From IMG/VR virus record IMGVR_UViG_3300050821_004464, positions 1-28,775 of that record: a stretch of DNA of 28,775 nucleotides. One strand, 5' to 3'. The notes below the pieces were generated by a model. The model worked only from the letters and a program-made list of their open reading frames with translations, was not told the DNA's origin and did not search any database. The translations under genes and the position numbers were made by a program. This DNA is from a virus. This document shows, piece by piece, positions 6,463 through 13,423 of the stretch (the stretch's first letter is position 1; the number at the start of each line of letters is the position of its first letter).

Positions 6463-8171
6463 ACGAACTAGAAGAGCCGGAAGTCATACCGGCGACCCGC
6501 AGCCCGCACGGCTACCTTGCCACACGGGTGAGCGACAACATTTCGGTGCGCGAGGAGGACGGCACGCTGATCGTGGTGGGCTGCCCCATCGCCCGCACCG
6601 GCTGGCAGAAGTACGCCGTCAAGGACCTTCCCCAGGAGCGCGCCAAGGAGTTGGGCGTCGATATCAGCAACCCCAACGCGTCCATCGATCTGTACCGCCC
6701 AGCGAGCGAGGTGTTTCACCCAGACTTTTTGGCGTCGTTGAACGGCATCCCCATCACGGACGGACATCCCCCGAATGGCGAGTTCGTCAACAAAGACAAC
6801 TTCAATAAGTACGCCAAAGGCCACATTCAAAACGTGCGCAAGGGCACGGAACCTTTGGAAGACGGCGAGTGGCCTGTCATAGCCGACCTTATCATCAGTG
6901 GCGAGCCGCTTGTGGGCAAAGTGCACCATAAGATGGCCCGAGAAATCAGCCTCGGCTACGACTTTGGCATTGACCGTGATGGCGACAAGATTATCCAGTC
7001 GCACATGTACGGCAACCATAACGCCGTAGTGCCGGACGGACGGGCGGGGGATTTCGTGGCCATTACGGACGCGGAGCCCGGGCCTTCGGAGGCGCCCGTC
7101 GCCGAACAAGTTTTGACCGAGTCAGCCACCCAGGCCGAGCCTCGGTCGAATTCAAAAGAACCTCCTGCGCCGGTGGATGGCATCGAAGCCGCGTACCAAC
7201 CAATAGTGATCAATTTCAAATCCACCAAGGAGAAGCAATCCGTGAACACACGCGAAAAATTGCTGCGCCTTCTCATGGGAAAGCACATCATCGAAATGGC
7301 GAGAGCCACGGACGCTGATCCAGAGAAGATCGCAGAGGCCGCCGAGGCCATGCACGAAGGCAAGGATGACGCCGAACCACCCAAGAACACGCAGGCCAAC
7401 GAGTTCAAGTCCGAGGACAAAAAGGGCAGGGACGGAGAGGTACCCCCAGCTTTGAAAGAGAATGAATTCAAGGCCGACGACAAGCGCAAGGCGGCCCATG
7501 ACGCGCTCGATCGCGCGATGGACGCCAAAGAGCACGCCAAGGACAAGAAGGCGAAGGACAAGAAGCACGCCAAGGACGCCGACATCGAGGAGCTGAAGTC
7601 GCTGCTCGACGAGCTCCTTTCCGAAGAGGAGAAGGAGCCGGAGCACGAAGCAGCCGATGTCGACCCCTCTGAGCTTGAGGCGGTGCTTGGCGGCGGTGCC
7701 GAGGACTGCCCCGACTGCGGTACTGCGCACGACGACGAGACCGAGTGCCCCGGCGAGACGGAAGTCGAGAGCGGCGAGGAAGTCATGGACGCGGAGAACG
7801 GCGAAAGCCCGGACCCCGACTCCGATGACGACCAGGAAGACGTCGAGTCCGGCACTGACAAGCGCCATGCACGAGATCGTGCGCGTGCGGCTGACGGCGC
7901 GACCGCGGTACTTCGCATGCTGCGTCCTGTGGTGGCCCGCAGCAACGACAAGGCCATGCACAGTGCGTTCAACCGTGCCCTTGACTCTGTCAAGAAGTCC
8001 AGCCGTCCTTCCACAGGCAGCTACGGTGCGTTCGCGGCTTCGGCACGCGCCCGCGACAAGGCGCCTCGCAACCCCAACCCTGATCGTGCTCGCGCTGGTG
8101 ACTCTGGCAAGGCTGATCCAATGACCAAGCTGCAGGAGATGTACAACTCCGCGCACAAGGGAGGTAAATAA
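6459..8171 (+). CDS. DUF2213 prohead protease with C-terminal scaffold region
   Basis: A 570-residue protein. Residues about 10-210 match DUF2213, a prohead-protease family: PITDGHPP (His103), REISLGYDFG (Ser164) and YGNHNAVVPDGRAG (His187) carry the likely active-site residues. Residues about 260-570 are highly charged, low-complexity and helical, as in scaffold cores, with repeated AKD motifs (HAKDKKAKDKKHAKD). A small CPDCG site lies near residue 420. The protein would template procapsid assembly, then cut itself and other head proteins. Start ATG 6459 overlaps the upstream stop, and the stop overlaps the cement gene ATG by one base. An internal start at 7242 probably yields the scaffold part alone. 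Confidence 0.85.
   Translation: MNELEEPEVIPATRSPHGYLATRVSDNISVREEDGTLIVVGCPIARTGWQKYAVKDLPQERAKELGVDISNPNASIDLYRPASEVFHPDFLASLNGIPITDGHPPNGEFVNKDNFNKYAKGHIQNVRKGTEPLEDGEWPVIADLIISGEPLVGKVHHKMAREISLGYDFGIDRDGDKIIQSHMYGNHNAVVPDGRAGDFVAITDAEPGPSEAPVAEQVLTESATQAEPRSNSKEPPAPVDGIEAAYQPIVINFKSTKEKQSVNTREKLLRLLMGKHIIEMARATDADPEKIAEAAEAMHEGKDDAEPPKNTQANEFKSEDKKGRDGEVPPALKENEFKADDKRKAAHDALDRAMDAKEHAKDKKAKDKKHAKDADIEELKSLLDELLSEEEKEPEHEAADVDPSELEAVLGGGAEDCPDCGTAHDDETECPGETEVESGEEVMDAENGESPDPDSDDDQEDVESGTDKRHARDRARAADGATAVLRMLRPVVARSNDKAMHSAFNRALDSVKKSSRPSTGSYGAFAASARARDKAPRNPNPDRARAGDSGKADPMTKLQEMYNSAHKGGK
7242..8171 (+). CDS. Probable nested scaffold protein (internal start within the DUF2213 gene)
   Basis: An in-frame GTG at 7242 is preceded by AAGGAG nine bases upstream, at the junction between protease domain and charged region. 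Translation from here gives about 309 residues (starts MNTREKLLRLLMGKH) made of scaffold-like helical, charged sequence with AKD repeats. Lambda C/Nu3 is the known precedent: a scaffold nested in the protease gene. The site could also be chance, since AAGGAG encodes Lys-Glu here. Confidence 0.55.
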   Translation: MNTREKLLRLLMGKHIIEMARATDADPEKIAEAAEAMHEGKDDAEPPKNTQANEFKSEDKKGRDGEVPPALKENEFKADDKRKAAHDALDRAMDAKEHAKDKKAKDKKHAKDADIEELKSLLDELLSEEEKEPEHEAADVDPSELEAVLGGGAEDCPDCGTAHDDETECPGETEVESGEEVMDAENGESPDPDSDDDQEDVESGTDKRHARDRARAADGATAVLRMLRPVVARSNDKAMHSAFNRALDSVKKSSRPSTGSYGAFAASARARDKAPRNPNPDRARAGDSGKADPMTKLQEMYNSAHKGGK

Positions 8172-8983
8172 TGCCACAGTACAGCTTCGGCCAGGTCATT
8201 AATGTAACCGGGCCGGTTAATGGTTTCCCTGGCACGGTAAGCCGCCAGGGCGAGCGCCTCATCACGGCCCGCGAGTTCACGCCGTTCACGGCGACAAACA
8301 ACCTCAACTTCGGCGACCCTGCCGTGCTCATCCCCAACGCCACTGGCGGTGTGTATGACTCGGTGGCCGACTTCGTCGCTCACTCGACTGCCAACATCGG
8401 TTTGGTTGCGCAGTACTTCGCTGGCTTCGCGGTCCGTGAAGTCAAGACGCAGCTCACCTACCCCGCTGGCCAGCAGCCCGGTATCTTGCAGGTCGGTTAC
8501 TACACCAACTTGCAGATATCGGAAGTTCTGGAGCGCGGCAACGGCACCGTCCTGCTTTCGGTCGGTGCGCCCAACTCGCAGGACCAGGTGTACACCCGCG
8601 TCGTGGCGAACACCGCCGTCCCCGCAGGCTTCATCGGCGACTGGGAGACCAACCCCGCTGCCACCGACCTGTTCGCGATCACTGGCATCACCGCCGCAGC
8701 CGCTGGTGCAACCGCGCTGACCGGCACGTTCACCAACGTGCTTGTTGGCCAGCCCATCACAGGCCCCGGCATCGCACCTGGCACCTACGTCGTGAGCGGT
8801 ACCGGCACGGCTGGTGCGTACACCGCCATCGTAATCAGCAAGCCGCTTACTGCGGCCATCACCGCCACATCGTCGCTGACGTTCAGCAACCTCGTGGCCC
8901 TGCCCAATGTTGTTGCCCGTACCGGCAATGTCGATACGAACAGCGTCTTCGAACTCACCATCAAGATCCGCAACGCGGCTTAA
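8171..8983 (+). CDS. Head cement/decoration protein with inserted beta module
   Basis: A 270-residue protein directly before the capsid gene. Its N-terminus (FGQVINVTGPVNGFPGTVSR, then NFGDPAVLI and FAGFAVREVKT) and C-terminus (NSVFELTIKIRNAA) match phage structural cement proteins that clamp capsomers. Between them, residues about 174-240 hold an extra Ala/Gly/Thr-rich module with GQPITGPGIAPGTYVV, which also appears in the connector, sheath and J proteins of this phage. GGAGG lies just ahead of the ATG. The cement role is by family and position; the module's role, perhaps surface display, is unknown. Confidence 0.8.
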   Translation: MPQYSFGQVINVTGPVNGFPGTVSRQGERLITAREFTPFTATNNLNFGDPAVLIPNATGGVYDSVADFVAHSTANIGLVAQYFAGFAVREVKTQLTYPAGQQPGILQVGYYTNLQISEVLERGNGTVLLSVGAPNSQDQVYTRVVANTAVPAGFIGDWETNPAATDLFAITGITAAAAGATALTGTFTNVLVGQPITGPGIAPGTYVVSGTGTAGAYTAIVISKPLTAAITATSSLTFSNLVALPNVVARTGNVDTNSVFELTIKIRNAA

Positions 8984-8995
8984 GGAGCAGAACCA

Positions 8996-10042
8996 ATGAA
9001 GCGTACCATCCCAAACCGCTCGCGGGCGTTCGACGCTGCGGGCGCTACTGGTTTTGCATTCCTCCAGAGCCAGCTGGAACTCATCGACACGGACCTCGTA
9101 CGTCCGTTGCAGGCCGTCACGCACAAGCGCGACGTGGCTGTTGAAGTGGGCGGAGGCTTCCCCGAGTTCATCTCGGCGTTTGCTTCCAACTACGCCTCCA
9201 CCGGTACCGGCTCCTACGGGCTGCAGGGTACCAACAACACCGAGATCCCCGAGGCACAGGCGGACATCCAGAAGGGCATCTGGCGCACGTACAACTGGGC
9301 GATGGGCATGACCATCACCTGGATTGACCTGCGCCGCATGGAGACCGCGCTCCGCACCGGCCAGGCGCCTCCGTTCAGCCTGCAGGAACTGTACGAGGAA
9401 GCGGTAGAGACGATCTGGGGCAAGGCCCTGGATTTCGTCACCTATGCAGGTTTCCTTGGCGACCCCGGCCTGATCAACAACCCGAACATCTTCGAGTCGG
9501 TTGCGACCGCTGGTGCTTCAGGCTCGACGACCTGGGCGAAGAAGACTCCGCAGGAGATCCTTGCGGATGTCAACTTCGCGCTGAACCAGACCGTCGAGAA
9601 CTCGGGCTACTCTGCGGAGGAGGGCATGGCCGACCGCCTGCTCATTCCATACAGCCAGTTCGCGGTTCTGACCCAGCCCATCGCCATCGGCGGCGCGCCT
9701 GTCGCCGTCTCGACGATCAAGTACATCGAAGAGAACTGCGTCGCGGCCCACCACGGCATCGACTTCAAGATCAACTTCCTGCCCAACCCCTGGATCAGCG
9801 GCACCGGAAGCGGCAACACGCTGCCTCCCGGCTCGCCCACTGGCGGCAACGGACTTGACCGCTCGTTCTTCTACAAGAACTCCAAGAAGAGCGTGTACTT
9901 GAAGATCCCGCAGCCGATGATTCAGGCGATGACCGTCCCCACGACCCGCGCAGGCGGAGCGTACGAGACGCTTTACGCGGGCTGCATTTCGCAGGTCATC
10001 TACAAGCGCGCGACGACGGCCTACTACCTTGATGGCGTGTAG
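8996..10042 (+). CDS. Major capsid protein (DUF2184 type)
   Basis: A 348-residue protein with the features of DUF2184 capsid proteins: RLLIPYSQFAVLTQPIAIGG, then IKYIEENC, a Pro/Gly-rich loop, KSVYLKIPQPMIQAM and the C-terminal YETLYAGCISQVIYKRATTAYYLDG. These are HK97-fold proteins that build the icosahedral shell. The ATG has an AAGGAG site a few bases upstream. The start region (NRSRAFDAAGATGF) holds a RAFDA sequence resembling the A-x-D motif of the scaffold and 707-residue proteins, so a short N-terminal peptide might be removed; that is a hypothesis. The following spacer is strongly structured. Confidence 0.9.
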   Translation: MKRTIPNRSRAFDAAGATGFAFLQSQLELIDTDLVRPLQAVTHKRDVAVEVGGGFPEFISAFASNYASTGTGSYGLQGTNNTEIPEAQADIQKGIWRTYNWAMGMTITWIDLRRMETALRTGQAPPFSLQELYEEAVETIWGKALDFVTYAGFLGDPGLINNPNIFESVATAGASGSTTWAKKTPQEILADVNFALNQTVENSGYSAEEGMADRLLIPYSQFAVLTQPIAIGGAPVAVSTIKYIEENCVAAHHGIDFKINFLPNPWISGTGSGNTLPPGSPTGGNGLDRSFFYKNSKKSVYLKIPQPMIQAMTVPTTRAGGAYETLYAGCISQVIYKRATTAYYLDGV

Positions 10043-10049
10043 TTGATAA

Positions 10050-10072
10050 TGGATTCTCATTAGTAGAATCCA
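10050..10072 (+). terminator. Hairpin just after the capsid gene
   Basis: An 8-bp perfect stem (TGGATTCT / AGAATCCA) with a seven-base loop starts eight bases after the capsid stop. No T-run follows, so it is more likely a 3' mRNA-stabilising or processing hairpin than a full intrinsic terminator. Confidence 0.5.
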
Positions 10073-10089
10073 GACGCGTCTAACGAAGT

Positions 10090-10156
10090 TGGGCGGGCGG
10101 TGAGAGCGGTGTGCAGGTGATCCTTGCCACCGCGCGCTGTTCGAGCCGCCTGCCCA
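10090..10156 (+). other. Structured RNA candidate in the capsid-downstream spacer
   Basis: Two nested helices can be drawn. The outer one pairs 10090-10100 with 10146-10156 over 11 bp with one G-U wobble. Inside it, 10106-10111 (GCGGTG) pairs with 10128-10133 (CACCGC) and continues, past single bulged T residues, as GCAGG with CC-TGC around a TGAT loop. The spacer 10043-10200 has no convincing gene; the remainder holds a GACGCGTC palindrome at 10073-10080 and the AAGGAG site of the next gene. This may be an attenuator, processing site or small RNA; pairing was judged by eye. Confidence 0.45.
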
Positions 10157-10200
10157 GCACTACCAACGCCGTACTACCGCAGCAAGGAGAATACAACGCA

Positions 10201-10587
10201 ATGCCAATGACACTGTACTTCAAGCGCGCCAAGGCGTTCGTCACGCAGAGTGACAACGACAAGGGTACGCGCAAGTTTCTCGCACAGCCGGGGCCGACTC
10301 CGCAGCCCGTGCCTTTCTGGGTCGCCGACACCCCCACGTTCAAGCAGGGCATCAAGGACGGCAGTATCGTCAACCTCACGCCTCCAGAGCAGATGCCCGG
10401 GTACGTCTACCCCAAGGCCGCGATCGTCGAGGAAGTGCCGATCGTCGAAGTTCCTGTCGTAGTGGACGAGGACGACATCGAGCAGACCGACCCGCCCAAG
10501 GCCCCGTTCGGTTCGCAGCCCAACACGCCCGTGCAGCCCGCACCCAAGGTCGGCGGCATCACCTCCAGTACACGGAAGCGCGGCTAG
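10201..10587 (+). CDS. Conserved-type phage head protein following the capsid gene, function unknown
   Basis: A 128-residue product. ATG 10201 is chosen because AAGGAG lies about 11 bases upstream; a longer frame from GTG 10111 would run through the structured spacer and has no good site. The N-terminal half is basic with PVPFWVADTPTFKQGIKDGSI, resembling small phage proteins encoded after capsid genes. Residues about 75-100 are acidic and valine-rich (VEEVPIVEVPVVVDEDD), and the C-terminus is Pro-rich and basic. A head-completion role is an inference from position only. Confidence 0.65.
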   Translation: MPMTLYFKRAKAFVTQSDNDKGTRKFLAQPGPTPQPVPFWVADTPTFKQGIKDGSIVNLTPPEQMPGYVYPKAAIVEEVPIVEVPVVVDEDDIEQTDPPKAPFGSQPNTPVQPAPKVGGITSSTRKRG

Positions 10588-10590
10588 TTC

Positions 10591-10851
10591 ATGAGCTGGA
10601 GCGTGGGTAGTGCAGGAAACTCCGATGAAGTGGCTACGGTTATAGAGGCTCAGTTTGAGAGCTATACCGCATGTCCAGAACCTGAAGAGAGCATCAAGCA
10701 GGCAGCCCGTGCACTTATAGCAAAGACACTGGCAGGTAAGATACCTGCAGTAGCCACCACGGTATCTGCGTTTGGCAGTCAAGCCACTAAGTACCGTGTG
10801 GATGGTGCTCTTGACGAAGTGAACAATGGGCTGAGCATCAGCATCACGTAG
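10591..10851 (+). CDS. Small hypothetical phage protein
   Basis: An 86-residue product starting three bases after the previous stop. It has a predicted helical centre (ESIKQAARALIAKTLAG) and a beta C-terminus (YRVDGALDEVNNGLSISIT). No family is recognised. No strong ribosome binding site is visible, so it may depend on coupling to the gene before it. It is the last plus-strand gene before the convergent minus-strand gene. Confidence 0.6.
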   Translation: MSWSVGSAGNSDEVATVIEAQFESYTACPEPEESIKQAARALIAKTLAGKIPAVATTVSAFGSQATKYRVDGALDEVNNGLSISIT

Positions 10852-10859
10852 TACAAAGC

Positions 10860-10879
10860 CCCGCCAGAGCAGCGGCGGG
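10860..10879. terminator. Hairpin between convergent genes, candidate bidirectional terminator
   Basis: A GC-only stem CCCGCC (10860-10865) pairs with GGCGGG (10874-10879) around an eight-base loop. It lies between the stops of the plus gene at 10591 and the minus gene at 10899. On the minus strand it is followed by GCTTTGT, a weak T-stretch, so it fits best as the terminator of the minus-strand gene. Confidence 0.5.
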
Positions 10880-10898
10880 CGCACATTCGCGAGAAGCG

Positions 10899-11264
10899 CT
10901 AACGCATCATTGAGTTCAGATCCGCCAGTTCGCCGAGCGTGGTCGTATGTTCGGCTAGCTCATGGGCGAGGCTGGTGACGTAACTGGCTGAGATGTGTTT
11001 GCCACTCAAGGCATACTGCAGTCGTTCTGCCAAGGACAGCGTGCATGACTGCTGCTCCCGCATGAAGCTCATGATCGGATGTTTGCCGACGTTCGAGAGG
11101 TACGAGTTTTCCAGTACGAACATAGCAAGCTTTCTGCGCTCGTCCGTTGTGAACTGCACATAGAACTCCACCGCTTCTTTGTCGATCCAGTGCTGCTGTG
11201 GTTCTGCGCTCAGTGCGCGCACTGCGACTTGCTTCAACATCTCCACCGCTTCTTGTACCTTCAT
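10899..11264 (-). CDS. Lone minus-strand gene (moron-like), function unknown
   Basis: A 121-residue, mostly alpha-helical protein and the only minus-strand gene in the window. The start is set by AAGGAG (minus strand, about 11271-11276) eight bases ahead of the ATG at 11264; a longer frame to 11840 would run antisense through the connector gene and is rejected. The sequence (starts MKVQEAVEMLKQVAVRAL; contains TDERRKLAMFVLENSYLSNVG) shows no membrane span, zinc site or clear helix-turn-helix. Its base composition looks less GC-rich than its neighbours. With its own promoter and terminator candidates it resembles a moron, a separately expressed accessory gene; a regulatory or host-interaction role is speculative. 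Confidence 0.75.
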   Translation of the reverse strand: MKVQEAVEMLKQVAVRALSAEPQQHWIDKEAVEFYVQFTTDERRKLAMFVLENSYLSNVGKHPIMSFMREQQSCTLSLAERLQYALSGKHISASYVTSLAHELAEHTTTLGELADLNSMMR

Positions 11265-11270
11265 TTGGCG

Positions 11271-11297
11271 CTCCTTTTGGGCTACACAACAATTATA
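11271..11297 (-). promoter_or_regulatory. Candidate promoter and ribosome binding site of the minus-strand gene
   Basis: A perfect TATAAT -10 box reads on the minus strand at 11297-11292, inside an AT-rich TTATATAA island that stands out from the GC-rich surroundings. A -35 box is not clear at 16-18 bp spacing. A start site near 11285 would give a leader of about 20 bases with AAGGAG close to the ATG. The island is palindromic, so a plus-strand -10 (TATAAC) is also possible but less supported. Confidence 0.5.
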
Positions 11298-11315
11298 TAA
11301 CGAAAGCGGGATGTG

Positions 11316-12323
11316 ATGGGCGGCTTTGGCGGCGGAGTACTGGGCACGCAGAACTGGCCCAATTTCAACAGTTGGCTCCAGAATACCTGGGGGTCTGGCG
11401 CATCTTACGAGACGGTGTGCAGCCAGTTTTACGGCGCATCCAACTTTGTCTTTGGGCAAAACCCTCCGTACTATCTCGACAACTTCAAGTCGATCTATCC
11501 GAAGTTCTTCGGACTGCCAACACCGTTGAGCGGCTGTGGTACTACACAGGGTGATGCGACGCTTACAGTACTGTCGATCGACGGACTCGACTACGGCCAG
11601 TTCGTGCAGGCCCCTGGAGTGCTGCCCCAAGGCTCCGTCATCGTGGGCCTTGGCGACGGCACCGTGACGCTCAACAATGCGGCGACCGTCACCAACGCGA
11701 ACGCCACCATTCAGACCTACCAAGCCTCCCCCATTCCCAACGGTGTGATTTTGATGTATCTCCGCCTTGCGTACGAGTCGCTGGTGTGGAAGCGCTGGCA
11801 GGGCGAGTGGTGGGTGGCGATGGGACTCTTCATCGCGCACTACTTAACTTTGTACGCCAAGTCAGATGCCAGCGAAGTTTACTCGCAGCTTCAGACCGCC
11901 ATTCATGGTGAGGCTCCCACAGGGGCCGTGCCGGGCACTGTGTACACGCTGAGCGCACAGCCACCCAACGGCTCGTTGCAGACACTCACCAAGAACGGCG
12001 TGTTTCAGACACCGGGCATCGACTACACACTGAACGGCAACACAGTCACCATGACGAACGCCACGGTGTTGAACGACGCGCTCTACGCCACATGGCCTAT
12101 CTCGTACCAGACCATCGCACCAGCGGCCATCACAGGTTCGCAAATCGCCGCAGCTGGATTGGCTGGCGGCATTCAAACGTCGAAGTCCGTGGGTGACGTG
12201 TCGGTGGGATACGCCACTCTTGAGGTGCTGTCTGGCTTCGGTGCTTGGCAGCTTACCTCCTACGGCCAGCAACTTTCTACGATGGCAATGGTCGTAGGAA
12301 TGGGGCCCGCCCTAGTATGGTAA
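11316..12323 (+). CDS. Head-tail connector (DUF4054 type) carrying two inserted beta modules
   Basis: A 335-residue protein. The DUF4054 core is split: FKSIYPKFFG near residue 55, the helical WKRWQGEWWVAMGLFIAHYLTLYA around 160-185, and the C-terminal SVGDVSVGYATLE with TSYGQQLSTM. DUF4054 proteins are small head-tail connectors, usually about 130-150 residues, so this one is more than doubled in length. The extra length comes from two modules: about 79-135 (QGSVIVGLGDGTVTLNNAAT) and about 203-265 (TVYTLSAQPPNGS, NGVFQTPGIDYTLNG). ATG 11316 is used; a GTG lies one codon upstream. The ribosome binding site is weak. Confidence 0.8.
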   Translation: MGGFGGGVLGTQNWPNFNSWLQNTWGSGASYETVCSQFYGASNFVFGQNPPYYLDNFKSIYPKFFGLPTPLSGCGTTQGDATLTVLSIDGLDYGQFVQAPGVLPQGSVIVGLGDGTVTLNNAATVTNANATIQTYQASPIPNGVILMYLRLAYESLVWKRWQGEWWVAMGLFIAHYLTLYAKSDASEVYSQLQTAIHGEAPTGAVPGTVYTLSAQPPNGSLQTLTKNGVFQTPGIDYTLNGNTVTMTNATVLNDALYATWPISYQTIAPAAITGSQIAAAGLAGGIQTSKSVGDVSVGYATLEVLSGFGAWQLTSYGQQLSTMAMVVGMGPALVW

Positions 12324-12370
12324 GCGCGCAACTCAGGTTCGACTGGCCAGAACAAGACGAAGAGGCTTTC

Positions 12371-12562
12371 ATGAAACACCAATGGACCGTGGACGAAAAG
12401 CTGGACGGTGTCTGTAAAGTGTGCGGCACTGTCTGGAACGGCGAGAACAAGAATCGCGACTGTGACGAGGTCGCCGAAACCGCGTTGATGTGGCTCGTCA
12501 GGCCCGCAGAGCCAGACGACGCTGTTCTGAACACTTTAGTCGGCCCCGCAGATGGCGAATAG
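12371..12562 (+). CDS. Small zinc-binding-type phage protein
   Basis: A 63-residue product with AGAGG five bases ahead of ATG 12371. It begins MKHQWTVDEKLDGVCKVCGT, with a further Cys about 15 residues on (NRDCDE); His, CxxC and Cys could bind one zinc ion. Similar short His-Trp...CxxCG proteins are common in phages and have no known function. An in-frame ATG at 12317, overlapping the connector stop, would add 18 residues but has no clear ribosome binding site. The 3' end overlaps the next gene by 11 bases. Confidence 0.6.
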   Translation: MKHQWTVDEKLDGVCKVCGTVWNGENKNRDCDEVAETALMWLVRPAEPDDAVLNTLVGPADGE

Positions 12563-13118
12563 AACCGGGCCGCAGATCACCATAGCGCGTAAGTCTGGTG
12601 CGGTAGCGCTCACCAAGCGCATAGCCGGACTGACCAAGCTGGCGTCGTATGTGGGCGTTCCATCGGCCAGCAAGGGTGCACGTAAAACGCAACTGATGAC
12701 TCTGGCGGGTAAAACCAACAGCAAGAAAAAGAAGGCCAAGCTGCAAAAGGCCGCACAAGAAGACGTGACCAACGCGGAGCTGCTCTTTATCCACACTAAG
12801 GGCAGCCCGTTGAAGCACATCCCGGCACGTCCCGTGCTTCAGCCGGCCATCGAGGCGGACGGAAACAAGCAGGCCATCGCGTACGAGATCAACGGCGCCA
12901 TCAAGGCCACGCTCGACGGCGATAAAGAACTGGCCAGCAAGAAGATGCTAAGAGCGGCTCTACAGGGCCAATCGGCGGCACGCAAATGGTTCACGGACCC
13001 GCGTAATGGATGGGCACCCAATGCTCCGAGAACGATCAGGGCCAAGGGCAGTGCGCAGCCTCTCATAGACACTGGCGCTATGCGGGCAGCGATCGTGGGA
13101 GTTGTGAGGGAGGAGTAG
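12552..13118 (+). CDS. Neck/tail completion protein (virion morphogenesis, gpS or HK97 gp10-like)
   Basis: A 188-residue basic protein. The pattern AELLFIHTKGSPLKHIPARP, then a helical region, WFTDPRNGWAPNAPRTIRAKGS and a closing PLIDTGAMRAAIVGVVREE is typical of virion-morphogenesis proteins that complete the neck or tail top. A Lys-rich segment (NSKKKKAKLQKAAQE) lies near residues 55-70. It is flanked by connector and terminator genes, as expected. The exact ring it forms is not clear from sequence. Confidence 0.75.
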   Translation: MANRTGPQITIARKSGAVALTKRIAGLTKLASYVGVPSASKGARKTQLMTLAGKTNSKKKKAKLQKAAQEDVTNAELLFIHTKGSPLKHIPARPVLQPAIEADGNKQAIAYEINGAIKATLDGDKELASKKMLRAALQGQSAARKWFTDPRNGWAPNAPRTIRAKGSAQPLIDTGAMRAAIVGVVREE

Positions 13119-13120
13119 GG

Positions 13121-13423
13121 ATGCGGAAAAGGCTGGAGTGTGCCTTTGTGGGCGATGCTTACGACGACAAGGCTACGCGTGTCTACACCATCACAGGCAC
13201 GTCTGAATTTTTAAACCGTCTCGACACTCATTTGGCTTTCATACAGTGGCTCGGTACGGTGGGGCATTCCGCCACTGCTGGCATAGGCGTAGACGGTGAC
13301 GGCTCTGATCGTCTCCGGGTTGTTTCGCCCAAGTTGCCAAGCATAAAAGAAAGTCAAGTGAAGACGAAGGGCACATACCCAGAGCAGTTTGAATATGTGA
13401 CTGGCAAAGCTGGCACCTTGTGA
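13121..13423 (+). CDS. Small hypothetical neck-region protein
   Basis: A 100-residue product from ATG 13121, behind GGAGG at the end of the previous gene. A longer frame from 13010 is rejected because it overlaps the upstream gene. The sequence is mixed alpha/beta (FLNRLDTHLAFIQWLGTVGH, then a Gly/Asp turn and basic C-terminus). No family is recognised. It ends in GTGA overlap with the next gene, so the two are coupled. Confidence 0.65.
   Translation: MRKRLECAFVGDAYDDKATRVYTITGTSEFLNRLDTHLAFIQWLGTVGHSATAGIGVDGDGSDRLRVVSPKLPSIKESQVKTKGTYPEQFEYVTGKAGTL

Noticed and set aside
6956-8177. Minus-strand frames of 341-352 codons opposite the protease/scaffold gene
   Set aside because: Their Ser-rich or Val/Leu-rich composition mirrors the Glu/Asp/Lys-rich plus strand; no independent signals support them.
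10128-10160. Possible tRNA T-arm (GTTCGAG in the spacer)
   Set aside because: The flanking five-base arms do not pair and no acceptor, D or anticodon arm could be built around it.
10111-10200. GTG start at 10111 adding 30 residues to the post-capsid gene
   Set aside because: It lies within the folded spacer, the added residues are unlike the rest, and the ATG at 10201 has a good ribosome binding site.
11296-11301. Plus-strand -10 box (TATAAC) before the connector gene
   Set aside because: No -35 box fits, and a transcript from it would start almost at the start codon; the minus-strand reading is better supported.
11265-11840. Upstream extension of the minus-strand frame to 313 residues
   Set aside because: It runs antisense through the connector gene; the AAGGAG-ATG pair at 11264 sets a clear later start.
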